A stretch of 64,000 nucleotides of DNA from Gnetum montanum (GCA_015680685.1 MNCI01011966.1:151078-215077), one strand, 5' to 3'; counted from the first letter of the stretch, positions 1-12,499 are shown. The notes: generated from the sequence alone by a model not told the origin. Numbers and translations are program-made.

Positions 1-467
1 CCAATGCTCGTAATCAAGTCGTACTCATGCATTGCGACAAGCAGCCGATTCCTTGACTAGCCGTACACGTCCGTAGACGCTCGTAATCAAGACGTACTTG
101 TGCACACTAGGAAAGCAGTAAATAAACAACAATAAAACCATGTACTGCAAGGTTTATCCAATCAAGTTCGTCTTTATTACCGTACACAACTTGGGTTTAG
201 GTTACAAGCTGCTCGAATAAAGAGCCGTTCACTCTAGGACTCCTACTGCGAGCACATGGGGAAAAATTCTAACTCTAGAGTGATCAATCTGCCAGAGCTT
301 AGCTACTTCTAGCCAGGATTGGGAAATGAAGGGAGTGCCACCTCTTATTTATAGATATGGCGGCGGACCGCGATATCGCGTACGCGATATCGCAGGGAAA
401 GACGCGATATCGCAGCGGCTGCGATATCGCGGCACATGGAGGTCGTGTCTCATCAGAGGCACTCTAG
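1..467 (-). repeat. Athila-like LTR, cut by window edge
   Basis: This is the start (U3 side) of an LTR read on the minus strand; the rest lies outside the window. It shares the TATA box (minus CTATAAATA at 346-354) and the promoter-proximal palindromes of the other LTRs here. The likely terminus is TGATGAGACACG starting at 455; an alternative TG lies at 467. The sequence just outside does not match the conserved internal 3' end of E1, E3 and E4, so it is not settled whether this is a 5' LTR, a solo LTR or a 3' LTR. It keeps many CpGs and may be the youngest LTR in the window. Confidence 0.7.
369..430. promoter_or_regulatory. Cluster of GCGATATCGC palindromes upstream of LTR TATA box
   Basis: Four exact copies of the 10-bp palindrome GCGATATCGC lie at 370-379, 384-393, 404-413 and 421-430. 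The first extends to a 12-bp palindrome (369-380). The TATA box at 346-354 (minus) lies just downstream in LTR orientation. Eroded forms of the motif (GATATC, AATATC, GATATT) occupy the same place in the other LTRs, near 4560-4620, 13265-13325, 20075-20155, 35907, 43568-43610 and 60772-60855. The position suggests a promoter element or protein-binding site; this is inference. Confidence 0.6.
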
Positions 468-959
468 CACTACCACCACAGTTAGGCTTATAACCCAACC
501 AAAAGGAATGGCTACTCCACTTCCTATCATACTTCACCCGATATCCTGTGACTTGCCTATACTGGCTCTATCACTCCATGACTTGCCTATATTAGCTCAA
601 CCATTCCCATCCTAGCATGAACTCTAACCCTTGGTGTAAATGCCTTTGGTTAAAACCCGAAAGGTTACCTCAAGAGACACGTCCATTATTACAACATGCC
701 CTTTTGAGTCTTAATCACAACTACCCTTTCAAGTCTTGTTAAGATAACAATAACATTTCCTATGAAGAGACACCATCTTCATTAGGCAACTGCATCATTT
801 GGGAATGGGGATGTGACAAGCTAAATGTCTAAAGATATTGGCCAAGCTTCAAGCTAAAATAATTTTAGCTAAATAGGTAGTTATTGGTCAACCTTGAAGC
901 TGAAATAATTTTAGCTAAATAGGTAAATAACAAATTATAAGAGAAGAATATATTTGCAG
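468..959. repeat. Non-coding stretch with two short tandem duplications
   Basis: I see no gene here. Two local tandem duplications are visible. One is a pair of about 32-bp units around 545-608 sharing GACTTGCCTATA. The other is a pair of 46-bp units at 837-882 and 883-928 sharing AATTTTAGCTAAATAGGTA. They look like local slippage or unequal-exchange products rather than a satellite. Confidence 0.5.
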
Positions 960-3784
960 ATCAAGTAAATGATACTACCTAGATGCACTTTTCAAGTAGA
1001 TGCTAAAGATATAAATATTGAGGATATTGATGCTACCTCTTCAGATAATCCTCAAAACCAAGATGCCTCTTCAAAGAATCCTTGAAACTAGGAAGGAAAT
1101 ATTAGAGAAGTTACTGGTGGCTAGGAGAAAGTTACTTAGAAATCTTATGCCTTAGTTAGATAATTTGATCTTTAGCAATCTTCCTAAAGGGTACCAATCC
1201 CCAACAATTATAAAGAATATTAATCTCTCTAAGAGAAGATCAAGTACTTGTTGTGTGTTAGTTAATAGTTTTTAATCCAAGAATTCCTTCAATACTTTAG
1301 CTATTTAGGAAGATCTTCTCTCATCTTTAGATTCACAATGATGTGTCTCTCTTGAAATGTAAGAGGAATCTTAAATCCATAAAGAAGATATATACTCTAA
1401 GATAATATTTGTAGGAGTTATCTAGATGTGGTTTCTGTTTAAGATGTTAAGATTTAAGGATTCAAACTTCAAACTTGTTGTAAGTATATTGTTCCCAATA
1501 ATTATTATCTCTTCTACTCATGAACATGGAAAATGTAGAGCAATGATTTTTATTCACAACAAATGGTAAGATTTTATATAGATCAAGGTATTGATTATTT
1601 GGGACATTGTTGTTGGGTCTGATTACAATATGCAAATGAAATTCTAGACTTTGTTTTTATCTATATTCCTTATAACTTGAATGACTAGAAACTATTTTGG
1701 AATTTACTATGTCAAAACTTTCCTATAGCTAATTGAGTTATTGTAGAAAATTTTAATATGATCAAGAATCCAAATGATAAAATTAGAGGACAAAAAGGAG
1801 GTTTATATAATAGTGAGCTCTACTTTTGGCTATATGTGAAGAGTAAATTAAATTTGCATGAAGTTAATCAAAATTACCTCTCTTATAACATTTATAATTC
1901 GCTTACTTGGAGTAATGCTAGAGAAGGATATTCTTACATTTCTTCTAGGTTGAATTAGGTTTACATGCCTAAGGATACTTTTATATAATTTACTATCACT
2001 AATGGTGCTCTTTTTGAGGTGAAATATAGTCAAGTTCTTTTAAATTATTATCCTATTTAGTGGTTCCTTTTCTTTTCTGGTTACTCTCACTCTTTTAATG
2101 ATCTCTATATTTTCAACATATCCTTTCTTCATAGTAGCTCATTATGCTCTTCATTGATCCAAATTTGGAATTTACATCCCAAACCCATAGAAGATGATAG
2201 TTGGATAGATTGGTGGACTAATGCTTGTACTTGCTTTCAACATTTTTCTAAACATGTCAAGAAAATGGTAGTTTCCAAAAGACTTTGCACAATTCCAACC
2301 TTGGTAAAGATATCTCCTTCTTACAAAATATAATGAACAAAGGCCAAACTATAGAGGCTTAGCTTTGAAATCTACAAATTATCAAGGAAAATATGTGCAT
2401 TTTTTTCATCATAAAGTTAGAGTTCATCTTTTTGCTTGACTTTCTTGGCTTTGTATGGGTGACCATGCTTCTAAAGATTCTTTTCATTTCCTCAAAGGGT
2501 GACAACACTCCCCAAAAATCCTAGCTATTCAAGTTGATGGTAATATCTTCACTTCTAAAAATGACATTTTACAAGTCTTCTTTCATTATTACTCTAATAT
2601 TTTTAGTAAAGAAGATATTGATCTAGCTACGGTTGATAATTTCTTGAAAGTCATTACTTCTTTTAATCATTTCATATTTAATCATTACTCCATGAGGACA
2701 AAGCCCCTACTATGTATGGTCTTCCTATAGAATGTTTTAAAACATTTGGCTAAATCTTCAAGATACAGTTTATAGTATATATAAGAAAGCTCTTACAAAA
2801 GGTTCTTTTGGTAAAGTTATCAATCTATAATTATTAAGTTACTACCAAAACTAGAAGATAGTATATGCCTTAGCAATTGATGGTTAATTACCTTTTTGAA
2901 TGTCATCTATAAAATTATAGCTAAAGCTATAGCCAATAAATTAAAATCATTTATTCTTTACTTATCAGCAAAGAATAAACTAGTTTTGTTCAAGACATGT
3001 ATATCTTAGATAATGTAGTTACTACTATTGAGGGCATGCATTAGTCTTCTTCTATAGAAAAATAGTCATTCTTTTCAAACTTGTTTTTGCAAAAGCTTAT
3101 GACAAGCTTGACTGATCTTTTATAAGAAGTGTTATTAAACATCATAATTTAGGTAATGTTTTTGTAAATCACATTAATATGCTTTTATCAAATGCCTTTT
3201 TAGTTCTATGCATAAATGAGACTTTTTCAAGGGTTATTGATATACAAAGATTAGTCTAGCAAACATGCCCTTTAGCTCCTTATCTTTTTACCATGGTACT
3301 TGATTATCTTGAAGCTATCCTTAGAGCTCATAGTGATTCTATGAGGTTAAAAGGAATTTCTCTTTAGTAGATAAAAAGGATCTCATTTACAGCTAGTTTG
3401 GAAATGACACATTTCTTACTTTCATTGAGAATCATAATATTTTTAACACTACCTTGGATTGTATTGATGTTTATTACAGATCTTTAGGAGCTAAAATTAA
3501 TTAGAACATGAATCAAGCTATTCTTTTGAGCTTCTCTCTAAGGCCTGTGTGGACATATAATTATAATATCAAATGACTTTATCATATAGATATGTTTTCC
3601 CTTTTGGGCATTCTAATAGCATTATTTTCTACTCCTAGCATAATGTGGTAGAAAAGGTTAAGAAAAAACCTTTGAAATGAGTTGCCAAACTCTTATCTCT
3701 TGTAGGTAGATTTATAGTTGCTAACCATATTTTGAGCTCTACTTATATGTACTACTCTTCATTCATGACTTCTTTTATATCATC
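960..3784 (+). mobile_element. L1-type LINE, 5' and central part (EN and RT), degenerate
   Basis: This is the remains of a non-LTR retrotransposon ORF2, with stops and frameshifts throughout. An endonuclease start is readable near 1355 (NVRG motif, then a DVV-x-V-x-D stretch). A central segment follows at 1740-2260 (FNMIKNPND and onward). Reverse transcriptase lies at about 2900-3420: an FVQDMYILDN block near 2990, FAKAYDKLD near 3086 with a TGA where Trp is usual, and CPLAPYLFTMVLDYLEA near 3266. The catalytic FADD box has decayed to FGND (3397-3408). The element continues at 13339, because E1 is inserted at 3785. The 5' limit is approximate; 1030-1200 matches the 5' side of LINE-3 (34150-34300), probably ORF1-related. 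Confidence 0.8.
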
Positions 3785-4630
3785 TGATGAGCGACGAGGT
3801 ACCCCTACACCCAACCATACGAATACAAGCGTTCACACGTGATCCACCTGAACTTCAAGGATTAAGTGCTTATGCGCTTACATAGAACAAGGATGAGTTA
3901 TGGGATCATTGTCTTCCCAAGCTTACTTGTAAGGCACAACTGTATGGTTAAGTAAACTTGAGGTATGTGATTTTTATTATTTTATGTTTTATGTTCTTGA
4001 TGCTTAAAAGAGAGAAATGAAGTAAATTAATAACTAAGTTGATTTAACTAATTAATTGTTCTCTAACTAGTCCTAACACCAACATCAGTTCCCACTCTAC
4101 AGACACATCCTGAACTAGTGTAACACTATTAGGATTACCAAACGCTAGTTGTTATTGGGTTACCAAGTGTTCCACGTATGCTCAAAGTGGTCGTGTTGAG
4201 TGTACTAATTCATTGGTAATTAACAATTCAATTGAAATAACATTGATTAACTAACAAGAGCATTAAATAATAGTAAATAATATTAAATGTAATAATTAAT
4301 TAATTCTAAATATTGCAAGGTTTATCATAAATTTTGTCTTTATTTCCAGACACAAGGTGTGCTTAGGTACACAATGCTCGAATAAAGATCCATGCACTTT
4401 ATGAATCCTACTGCGGGTACTCAAAAATAATTCTAACTCTAGAAAGATAAAATTGCAAGAGATTGGCTAAGGGACTAAAAACTAATACCAAAACCAAGTG
4501 CCCATGTCTCTTATTTATAAGCCCCAAGATAGGTTCCGACATCACATATCTAATGTCGCTTGATCTACCGTGATATCACGTATTCGATATCAGGGATTCA
4601 ATATCGTAGTTCAGATATCAGGATTCATCA
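3785..4630 (-). repeat. E1 3' LTR
   Basis: An 846-bp LTR starting TGATGAAT on the minus strand (at 4630) and ending at 3785. The TATA box is around 4511-4520 on the minus strand. Eroded GATATC palindromes lie at about 4560-4620. It aligns along its length with 12501-13333. The internal sequence next to it (4631-4665) reads on the minus strand GAGGATGAG...GTGGTA, which closely matches the bases before the 3' LTR of E3 (43511-43542) and marks the polypurine side. Confidence 0.9.
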
Positions 4631-6240
4631 TACCACCATGACTGTATGAAAACTCATCCTCAAGCTCCTTACAAAATATTGGGAAGGTATGGGATTATTT
4701 ACTGAATGCAAACTAACAGTGACATGGAATGACAGACTCAAAGTGCCTAATGAATGAATCAACAAATTTATTAAAGCATTAGTGTTCATAACCATTGTGT
4801 GAACACTATACATAGATGACATCCAAACCCTCATTTGATAGCTTGAAGAGAGAGAAGAGAAAAGAGAAAAGAAAATGAGGTGTGTTGCTGCCGATGTCAA
4901 AATGTGCATACCATTTTTCATCCATGGCCACATGAATAATCTTGTTCCTTGCACAAATGCTCTTGCTCCAATCCATCCTGAGTGCTCCCTCCTATCCCAG
5001 TCCATTGTTCATGTGATCACCATTTGCACACACAACACAACCATGAATTAGCAAAGATAGATAAGATATATTGTAATTGATACCTTACCTTGATATGAAG
5101 CACATTAGCTAGGTTTTGGGTATGGAAAATACTGGGTTAGAGGTTTGTAACTAATAACTACCCAATGTGTAGGGGTGAGATAAGTAATGAAATGGGAAAA
5201 CTTGCAACAGGCCCCCATGACTAAGAGTGAACCTCCAGTAGAAATAGGGTGGTAAATGGAAGAATAAGAAAGATGAGAGAAATAATCAATATTGAAGACA
5301 ATAAAACAAAAACAAAAATGAATGTCATGGATGGGGTGAAACGAGAAATAGTTGATTGTAAGAAATGTTTAAGGGAAAGAACTGAACAATTGCACCAAAA
5401 AGGAATGCTTGTGGATCCTTCCCAAAGCAANAAACAATTGCACCAAAAAGGAATGCTTGTGGATCCTTCCCAAAGCAAGCTCATGCCCTTTATGCCCTAA
5501 CAAATCCACAAACCGAAGAGTCCATAGGCACTTGGAATGACATATGGAGCTAATTATTAAGAACTCACACATAGGAATTTACCAAAGAATAATAATGGAT
5601 TGACCAAAATATAGACTAATCATAAAATCAGCAATGATGTGGAATATGGGAAGAAATATGAAAAGAGAAGGGAGAATGGAATGGAATCCCAAAATCAAGG
5701 TTGTGTAAAGTTCCTTGTATATTGTGTGGTTAAGGTGACTTAATAAAAGTCATTCCATACCTAGATTAAAACTAACCACACCGAGTGACCTCGCAGCAAC
5801 ACACATGACCAATCCATTCTCCTGAAGCAACAAGAATACTTTTATAGAGCAACTACCATTCCAATAAGAAAAAAATAGAGAAGCTGGAAGCGAGAAAGGG
5901 TTGTAGTTAAAGGGAACCTTCAAGCATGGGTAACATGTCTTTCTGGTGCCATAACCAGTGCTTGTAGCTCATGTTCCTTTATTATGTCTAAGGGGTGTGC
6001 TTTGAATTCCCACCAGCTTTTTTTTTAGTGAGAACCACACCATCCAAAGACTTATATGATTTAGTTGACTTCTTGATATTGGTCACTAGCTAAATGGTAG
6101 AAAACCCATGAAAAACATCCAAGTACCCAAGAGAATAGCTAGCACAAATGTGTGACATCCCCTTGAAGTCATCCTTTTCTATCCATTGGAATCTTTCCCT
6201 AGTTTGAAGAATACCAAGCCACTAATTTATTAATAGGTTT
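4631..6240 (-). other. E1 3' non-coding spacer and leader
   Basis: This lies between integrase and the 3' LTR. The part nearest the LTR contains AATAATCCCATACCT (minus, near 4680-4695), also present just before the 3' LTRs of E3 (about 43467) and E4 (about 59149). The 5700-5990 part resembles 54900-55100 of E4. The long coiled-coil ORF of E3 and E4 that should lie between these blocks is missing, so I infer an internal deletion. Small open frames here (for example 4628-5005 minus) show no recognisable domain. Confidence 0.6.
5385..5478. repeat. 46-bp exact direct repeat around a single N (assembly scar)
   Basis: Positions 5385-5430 and 5433-5478 are identical 46-bp copies separated only by N and A. 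N (5431) is the only ambiguous base in the window. Unmerged overlapping contig ends explain this best. Reading frames crossing it should not be trusted. Confidence 0.85.
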
Positions 6241-7720
6241 TTTCAGAAAAAGGAACAGTATAGTTCCAAAACAAAGGGAGACCATAGAATTGAATGGATG
6301 AATGGATGAAGTGGACTCATTGCATATTTTATCAAAAGAAACCATATCTTAGCATCAACAGTAAAAGTCAAAGGTAGAAACCAAACATTAGCAATCAACA
6401 CTATTATAGTACAATCCACCTTCATGAGCACTTATTATACAACGAGTGAGAGTAAATCAAACAAAATGTAATAGACAAAGAAATAATAAAAATTTTAACA
6501 ATGGTATAAAACAAAAACAATTAAAGGTAAAAAATGTGTTAAAAAAATAACAAAGGAAACTGAGGGCTTAGAATGGTCAACATTGGTGGCCATCTCCCCC
6601 ATGACTGATTTAGAAGATGGAAACCCAAAATAATGAGTAGGGTTGTCCATCAACAGAGGTAGTGTTGGTACTAATTGTTTTGGGCTCACAGAAGGTTTGG
6701 TTTGTTGCATGTTGACTAATAATTTCTTATTTTGGCTTCCAAGTTTATAGATCATCATGGCCCTTGAAGGAAAGGTTCCATGAATGATATAATATCCTTC
6801 CCACAGCATTTGAAATTTAGCTCATTGTGGCATATGTGTAGGATTCCAATACAAAACCTTTTCTCCTAGTTGGTATTTGACTTTTCTAATTCTTAGGTCA
6901 TGAAATTGTTTGTTAAAGGCCTTGTGCAGTTCATTGGATGATAGGTCAGCTAATTGATTTTCATCTAGAAAGTTAAGGTTCATTAACCATTCTTTCTATG
7001 CTAGATTGAGGTCAAGGTTAAGGTCACATGTTGTAGATGGTGTATGGAGCTCAACTTGGATAGGAAGTGTTGGAAGTTTATCGTACACTAACTCGTAGGA
7101 AGAATAGCCTATAGGGAGTTTCCACATGGAGCAATAGGCCCAAAGACCATCATTCAATTTGGTGCTCCAACCTCACCTATATTTTCTAATGGTCTATGTC
7201 AATATTTTTGTGATCTCCCTATTGGTGACTTTGACTTGACCATTCACTTGAGGATGATATGGTGTAGTCAGTTTATGCTCAACTCCTAAGTGTTGCATTA
7301 ACTTCTAAAATGTCATACCTATAAAATGTGTACCATTATTAGAAATAACTACATGAGGCACACAAAACCTATTTACAATTTGTTGTTAAACAAATTGTGC
7401 AGCAGTAGATGATGTACAGTCAATAGCAGCGGCTGCTTCTGCCCACTTTGTAAAATAGTCAATAGTAACAAAAATGTATACTTTCCCATTGGACATTGGT
7501 GTAATAGGCCCCATAAAATCTATACCCCATATTTCAAAGGATTCTAAGGGTTGAATCCATTGTTATGGAGCCTCCATTCTAACAGTCATTCCCCCATCAT
7601 GTTGGCAGTACTCACAAGATTGGACAAAATAAGGGGCATCCCAAAATAATGTGGGCCAATAATATCCTGCAAGCAATATTTTAATGGTCATTCATCTCCT
7701 AATGTAATGACCCCCACAAG
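6240..7720 (-). pseudogene. E1 integrase (degenerate)
   Basis: The minus strand reads through an Athila/Gypsy-type integrase in several frames. It begins with the HHCC zinc region (CGGHYIRR near 7690, then YYWPTLFWD and an SCEYC block near 7610). The catalytic core follows (GIDFMGPITPMSNGKVYIF near 7500-7540, then DYFTKWAEAA). Next is the NNGTHFIG block near 7330, then the HPQ-x-NGQ region near 7230. The C-terminal tail extends to about 6500. The aspartate expected before the NNG block reads as Asn, so the core is damaged as well as interrupted. In life this enzyme would insert element cDNA; this copy is dead. Confidence 0.8.
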
Positions 7721-7944
7721 GGCCCTCATGAGCATCTTGGAGAACTCTCAATTGATCTACATCGAGAACACACCATTGGACCAAGCCATCAGAACATACC
7801 TTGTAAAGGTGTTGGTTGATTTCCATGAAATGGTTGGCTCGGTGGAGAAACTAGTGTTTCTTTTTAACATCCAGCCCTTGTGGTATTTCTTGTGTGAGAG
7901 GATCAGTAAGAATGCTACTATACCAATTTACATTTATGGGTGAT

Positions 7945-9000
7945 TAATTGTTTATTACACCTACAAGCTTGTAGAATGGGTGTTTCTACAAGATTTTGAT
8001 TTAAGGTTTGGAAAGCTAGCTCACATTCCTTGGTCCATTCAAATGGTACATCCTTCTTCATTAATTCTACCCATGGTTTTGCAATCTTCAAAAAGTTCTC
8101 GATGAAGCATCTATAATAGCCAATATGTCCAAGGAATGATCAAATGTCTTTGATAGTTTCAGGTTTATGAGTGATTCCTCGGATAACTTTCATTTTTTCA
8201 CGATCTACCTCTATCCCTATTTGTAAAATTTTTTGCCCTAATACAATGCCCTCTTGGACCATTAAATGGCTTTTGTACCAATTGAGCCTGAGGTTGGTTT
8301 CAACACATCGTTTTAGTATTTACTCTAGTCAATCCAATGCTTGTTTGAAGTCTGCTCCTTAGGTGGAGAAATCATCCATAAAAACTTGCACACCATTCCC
8401 TATTTGCTACTAAAATATACTTAGAACCAAACATTGAAATGTTGTTGGGGCATTGCACAATCCTAACAACATCTATCTATATGAAAATGTCCCCCAAGGA
8501 CTTGTGAATGTAGTTTTGGCTTAGTCTTCTGGTGCTATTTAGATTTGATTGTACCCATTGTAACCATTCAAAAAATTATAATAGCAATGCCCTGCCATGT
8601 ATCTAAGACTTGGTCAATGAATGGAAATGGAAAATGATCTTTAAATGTTGCCATGTTTAACAACCTAAAGTCTATACACACCTTCATTTACCTCCCTTTT
8701 TAGGAACAATGAATAATGGACTAACCCATTCACTATCAGCAATGGGGTAGATGAACCTAGCCTTCAAAATTTGTTCAATTTCTTCTTTAACTACTTGCTT
8801 AAGCTTTGGGTTTAGTCATCTTTGCAGTTGTCATCACGGCTTCATAGAGGGGTCAATGTAGATTCTATGTTGACATATCCTTGGATCTATTCTAGTTAAT
8901 TCGGGATATGACCAAGCAAAGGCTTTTTACAATTTGTTTACCATCCTCAACACTTTTGCTTTTTGTTGAGGAGTGAGCTTATCATTAATAATTATTGATT
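7945..9000 (-). pseudogene. E1 reverse transcriptase (degenerate; RNase H lost)
   Basis: The minus strand shows the Athila-type RT start: an IYPIADSEWVSPLFIVPKKG block around 8700-8760, with RRLNPK- and VVKEEIEQ-like residues before it. The catalytic box FMDDFS is intact at 8365-8382. Downstream come the NW-K-H-MVQEGIVLG and IKDF/KPL-like thumb blocks to about 8010. After ETPILQA (about 7960) the sequence jumps straight to the linker before integrase (NWYSSILTDPLTQ near 7890-7925). The whole RNase H domain is therefore deleted at about 7945. Stops and frameshifts are common. Confidence 0.8.
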
Positions 9001-9997
9001 TTCCATTCTTAAGAAATGTATACTCCATACTAGTGGGCAATGATTTTAATTCAAGGGGCTCTTGCTTAAACTCGTCAAGGATTTCCAACTTCTCCCAATT
9101 GATATTTTTGGTGTCAATGCTTAGAAGTTGGTGATGGACTCGCTATAATATATCTATACTATTGATGTAGGCAACAGTCAAGCTCTCAATTAATTCCATG
9201 CATAAAGTTGAATTGCTTTCTTGGTCAACTATCAACCACTAAGTGCCTTCTTGTCTTGTGGCTGCTACATACAGGAATCTTTATATGTCAGTTAGTTGTG
9301 CATACTTATTGCATGTAGACAATGTTAAGCATCATACAAACTAGGACTTCTGCACGCAATTGCACCCTGTGTCACTATATGTGATTCATGGAACTTTTTT
9401 CTTCTCAATCTTCCCAAACGTATTTTCTTTTGATATCTCTAGGGAAAGATCAAGTATTCCTAGGTGTGCATCAATCATACTTAGCCATGCTCTTCCCATT
9501 ATAATTAGGAAGTCCCCCTTATACTTGCTGACTTGGATCACTAGGAAATCAGCTAAATACAACAACTCATAAATAGTGGTGACAATCTCCTCCACTATTC
9601 CCAATGGGATAGTGATGGACTAGTCAGTCAACTCTAAATGAATGTTACTCTTATTTAGTAGAGGCAAGTTCCAGGCTTTATACATTTCTTGAGAGATTAA
9701 GTTAACACCAGAACCTGAATCCAAAAGAGCTATTCAAGGCTCATTTTTTGTAATTCGCAAATATATAAGAGGACTTCCAGGATTAGAGAATTTCCTAGGA
9801 AGATGACCAACTTTAATCCAATTAGTGATGGCGTAAGTTAATATGACCATGTGCGTTGGATGCGATTTTTTGTTCAAAGGAAGCTTTGAAGATTCAAATG
9901 ATACTAAGGTGTTTAGATAATTATCTACTTGTGGTTGTAAGAACTTACTTGGATTGTTGGTTCTAAAGAAGGGTCTCTTCTTTGATCGATTATTCAA
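9000..9997 (-). pseudogene. E1 gag-pol junction and aspartic protease (degenerate)
   Basis: The minus strand contains a retropepsin-like active site, LLDSGSGVNLIS, around 9690-9735 (DSG in place of the commoner DTG). It is followed by a flap region rich in I and L and an IMGRAWL block near 9490-9510. Upstream, RSKKRPFFRTNNP at about 9960-9990 matches the end of gag in E3 and E6, marking the gag-pol boundary. Downstream, a linker containing WSYPELTRIDP leads into RT. This protease would mature the polyprotein; here it is broken by several stops. Confidence 0.7.
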
Positions 9998-9999
9998 AC

Positions 10000-12364
10000 C
10001 AATAGTAGGTGAAAGGTTGATAAACCTTGTAGCGTTATGTTATTGCAGCTGGGCAGGAGGCTTGCCCTGCATAGTTGGAGTAGGTGGTAATGGAGTTGAG
10101 GGTGGAAGAGATGCAAATAGATGAGAAGGATAGTACATGTGTGGAACATCATTCCTAGTAGAAGGAGTTCTATAGTACTCAAGGGTCTGCTAGTGAGGTT
10201 GAGGAGCGACGTGACTAGTAGAGTCACATGGAGATCAGCTGCTAAACATAATACCTGTATGGGTCAAGTTGATGGTAAGGGTATTTTTGACATGGTAGTG
10301 GCATTCCCCATGATTGTGGGTGTTGCCACTATTGATACTATTCATTTGGTTGTGGTGGAGCTCCACTCAGATAATATGTCAAGGGTTGGTGGAATTGTCA
10401 TGGGTTACCTTGAGGATAAGGTAATCTTTGAGGTGTTTACCATCTATTTAATCATGGGTTTAGTGCATACACCCTAGACTCTTACAGATGTAACACTACT
10501 GGGCAACATCCTTTAGGATGGTCATATTAACATATCTCATATCTGCCATCATTGTCTATGTCTAAATCCACAGCCTCTTACCTTGCCCTTACCCTTGTTA
10601 CGTGCATACTCAGCTTCTTTCTTTTTCCTTCTCTCTCGGTTACTACTTTGTTCTCTAGACTCCTCTACTATTTTTAGAATAGTTTAAATTTTTCATCTAA
10701 GAAGTTCCATATTTGATCCACCTTTGCTGATGCTTCTGATGCAAATCTTTGAATGGGCAGAGTCTTTCTATTCATCATTTCTTCAAGTGGTGACTCTTCT
10801 TCATCTTTGCAAAATCTAATTTCCTTCTTTCGGATGGAAGGATCTCTGTTGTACTCCTCTGCACTTTCTGTTTTCCTCAGCTCACCTTCCTCCTTAGCAA
10901 CTTGCTCCAACAATTTTTGTATTTGGTTGGCTCTGAGCTTAGATAACCTTCCTTGGGAATAAGTCCCAAGGGTTCTTTGCATTTTGTACCCAAGCCCATC
11001 CAGAAGATGACTTAGTTTTTCCTTTTGCAAGTAACCATTGCTAGGGCAGTAATGCATTAATGTATAATATCAGCCCATGGCAACATCCAAGGGTTTGTTT
11101 CCCAATTGTTTCCATCCTTGGATTTTCTTACATAGGTTGGATACTTAGGAGTACGTTTGATACTTATCGTTGAATAACTTTAACATGGTACTCCATCAAT
11201 GAATGGATTCGAGTTCTAAGGACTGGTACCAGCTTTCTTCTTCCTTGATTAGGGTCCATGAAAAAAACTTTAATTTTTCTCACTTATTTCTATATTTTAC
11301 AAGGCACATGCATCATAAAATGCTTGTAAATGGTTTTGAGGATCAACATTGTATCCCCCTTCAAATCGTGGGATTTTGTTCATGTCTAGTCTTTTGATCC
11401 TACTACCTTTCTGGTGCCTTCTTGGAATCCTAACAGCCTTAGTTATATCTAACATACTTCAAGTGGTGAGTAGGGGTTCATCATGATCATACTGTCTATG
11501 ATGTCTATGATGCCTATGATGTTTCCTACTCTTCCATATTTCGTGATGTGTCTCTCTGGAATTCCCTCATCCCCTTTCTCGATTATTTTATCTATGATCT
11601 CTATTTCACTTACCCTTATCTTCATGTTCTTTCCCTTTGCGACTACATTCAAATCCTAAAGAAGAGGGGGAAGGAGATGATGAAGATGAAGTGGAAGGAG
11701 GATTGGCACCATTACGGTGCCTGTCATATTCTCTTCGGTGATTGCAAACTTGGTCACAGTTATGATCAAAATGTCTATCATTGTCATGTGTTTGTATTCC
11801 ATTTTCAGATCCTTTGTGTCCATTGGTACCAAAAGCTAGATTACGAATAGTTAAGTTAAGATTCTAATACACAGCTCCTTGATTGAAGTTAATGTGAGGA
11901 ACATTGTTTTGTGGAAAACCCCCTAAGACAAGTTCACCACCCTTGTTTTCACATAGGACATACGGGACATCCTAAGACCACTTTCCCTTAATGGATTTGT
12001 AATGTCTCTCCTATTGAAAATCCCTCTGGCGTTGTGCCTCTATGGGTCGATAATCTCTTAAATCTTGTTCATGCACAATTTACTCCAATTGTAAGTGTTG
12101 CATACCAATTCATGTGAGAGCACAAAGAAGCATGCCTAGGATTGAGAGATCAAGAGGTAACACTATGTTACCTTCTAAATCACACCAACGCAGTTGTGCA
12201 TCCTAGTGGAGGATAAAGGTAAAGTCTAGCACATATTCATCAGGATGAGTGTATACCAAGCAAAACTATTGGGGTACTGGCATATTATCTTGTGCACTCT
12301 ACCTCTGATTGTTCATGGTGTCAAACCTAGGTAGTGAAGCACTTTCATAAGAAGTAGGAGACAT
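10000..12364 (-). pseudogene. E1 gag (degenerate)
   Basis: The frame starts at ATG 12364 (minus; MSPTSYESASLPRF), about 135 bp after the 5' LTR. It runs with stops and frameshifts through a serine-rich stretch (near 11650-11690) to the gag core at 10674-11170. The longest open piece, 10674-11057, contains LLDGLGYKMQRTLGTYSQG and a QI-LL-VAKEEGELR region. It aligns with E3 (37440-37570) and E4 (50800-50940). The C-terminal part is proline- and threonine-rich. Gag would form the cytoplasmic particle; this copy cannot make a full protein. Confidence 0.75.
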
Positions 12365-12481
12365 GATTGACTATTCAGTGTGCAATACTCTTTTTCAATG
12401 ATTATAGGATAACTAACCCTAAGGGTTTGTTCCAACAATAGAAAGATTTCCTAGGTTCTAATCAGTGCACAAATAATAAAA

Positions 12482-12499
12482 TCCTTGACAACGATGCCA
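12482..12499 (-). other. E1 primer binding site, tRNA-Asp type
   Basis: The minus strand next to the 5' LTR reads TGGCATCGTTGTCAAGGA. The complement of the plant tRNA-Asp 3' end is TGGCGCCGTTGCCGGGGA, so 13 of 18 bases match and all five differences are transitions. Confidence 0.75.

Noticed and set aside
4628-5005. 125-codon open frame on the minus strand next to the E1 LTR
   Set aside because: It overlaps the conserved non-coding 3' leader and runs into the LTR; no domain is visible and the siblings do not keep the frame.
5221-5572. Overlapping open frames with repeated peptides on both strands
   Set aside because: The peptide repeat is caused by the 46-bp duplication around the N, so these frames are artefacts.
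10121-10477. 118-codon plus-strand open frame inside E1
   Set aside because: Shadow of the gag C-terminal region on the opposite strand.
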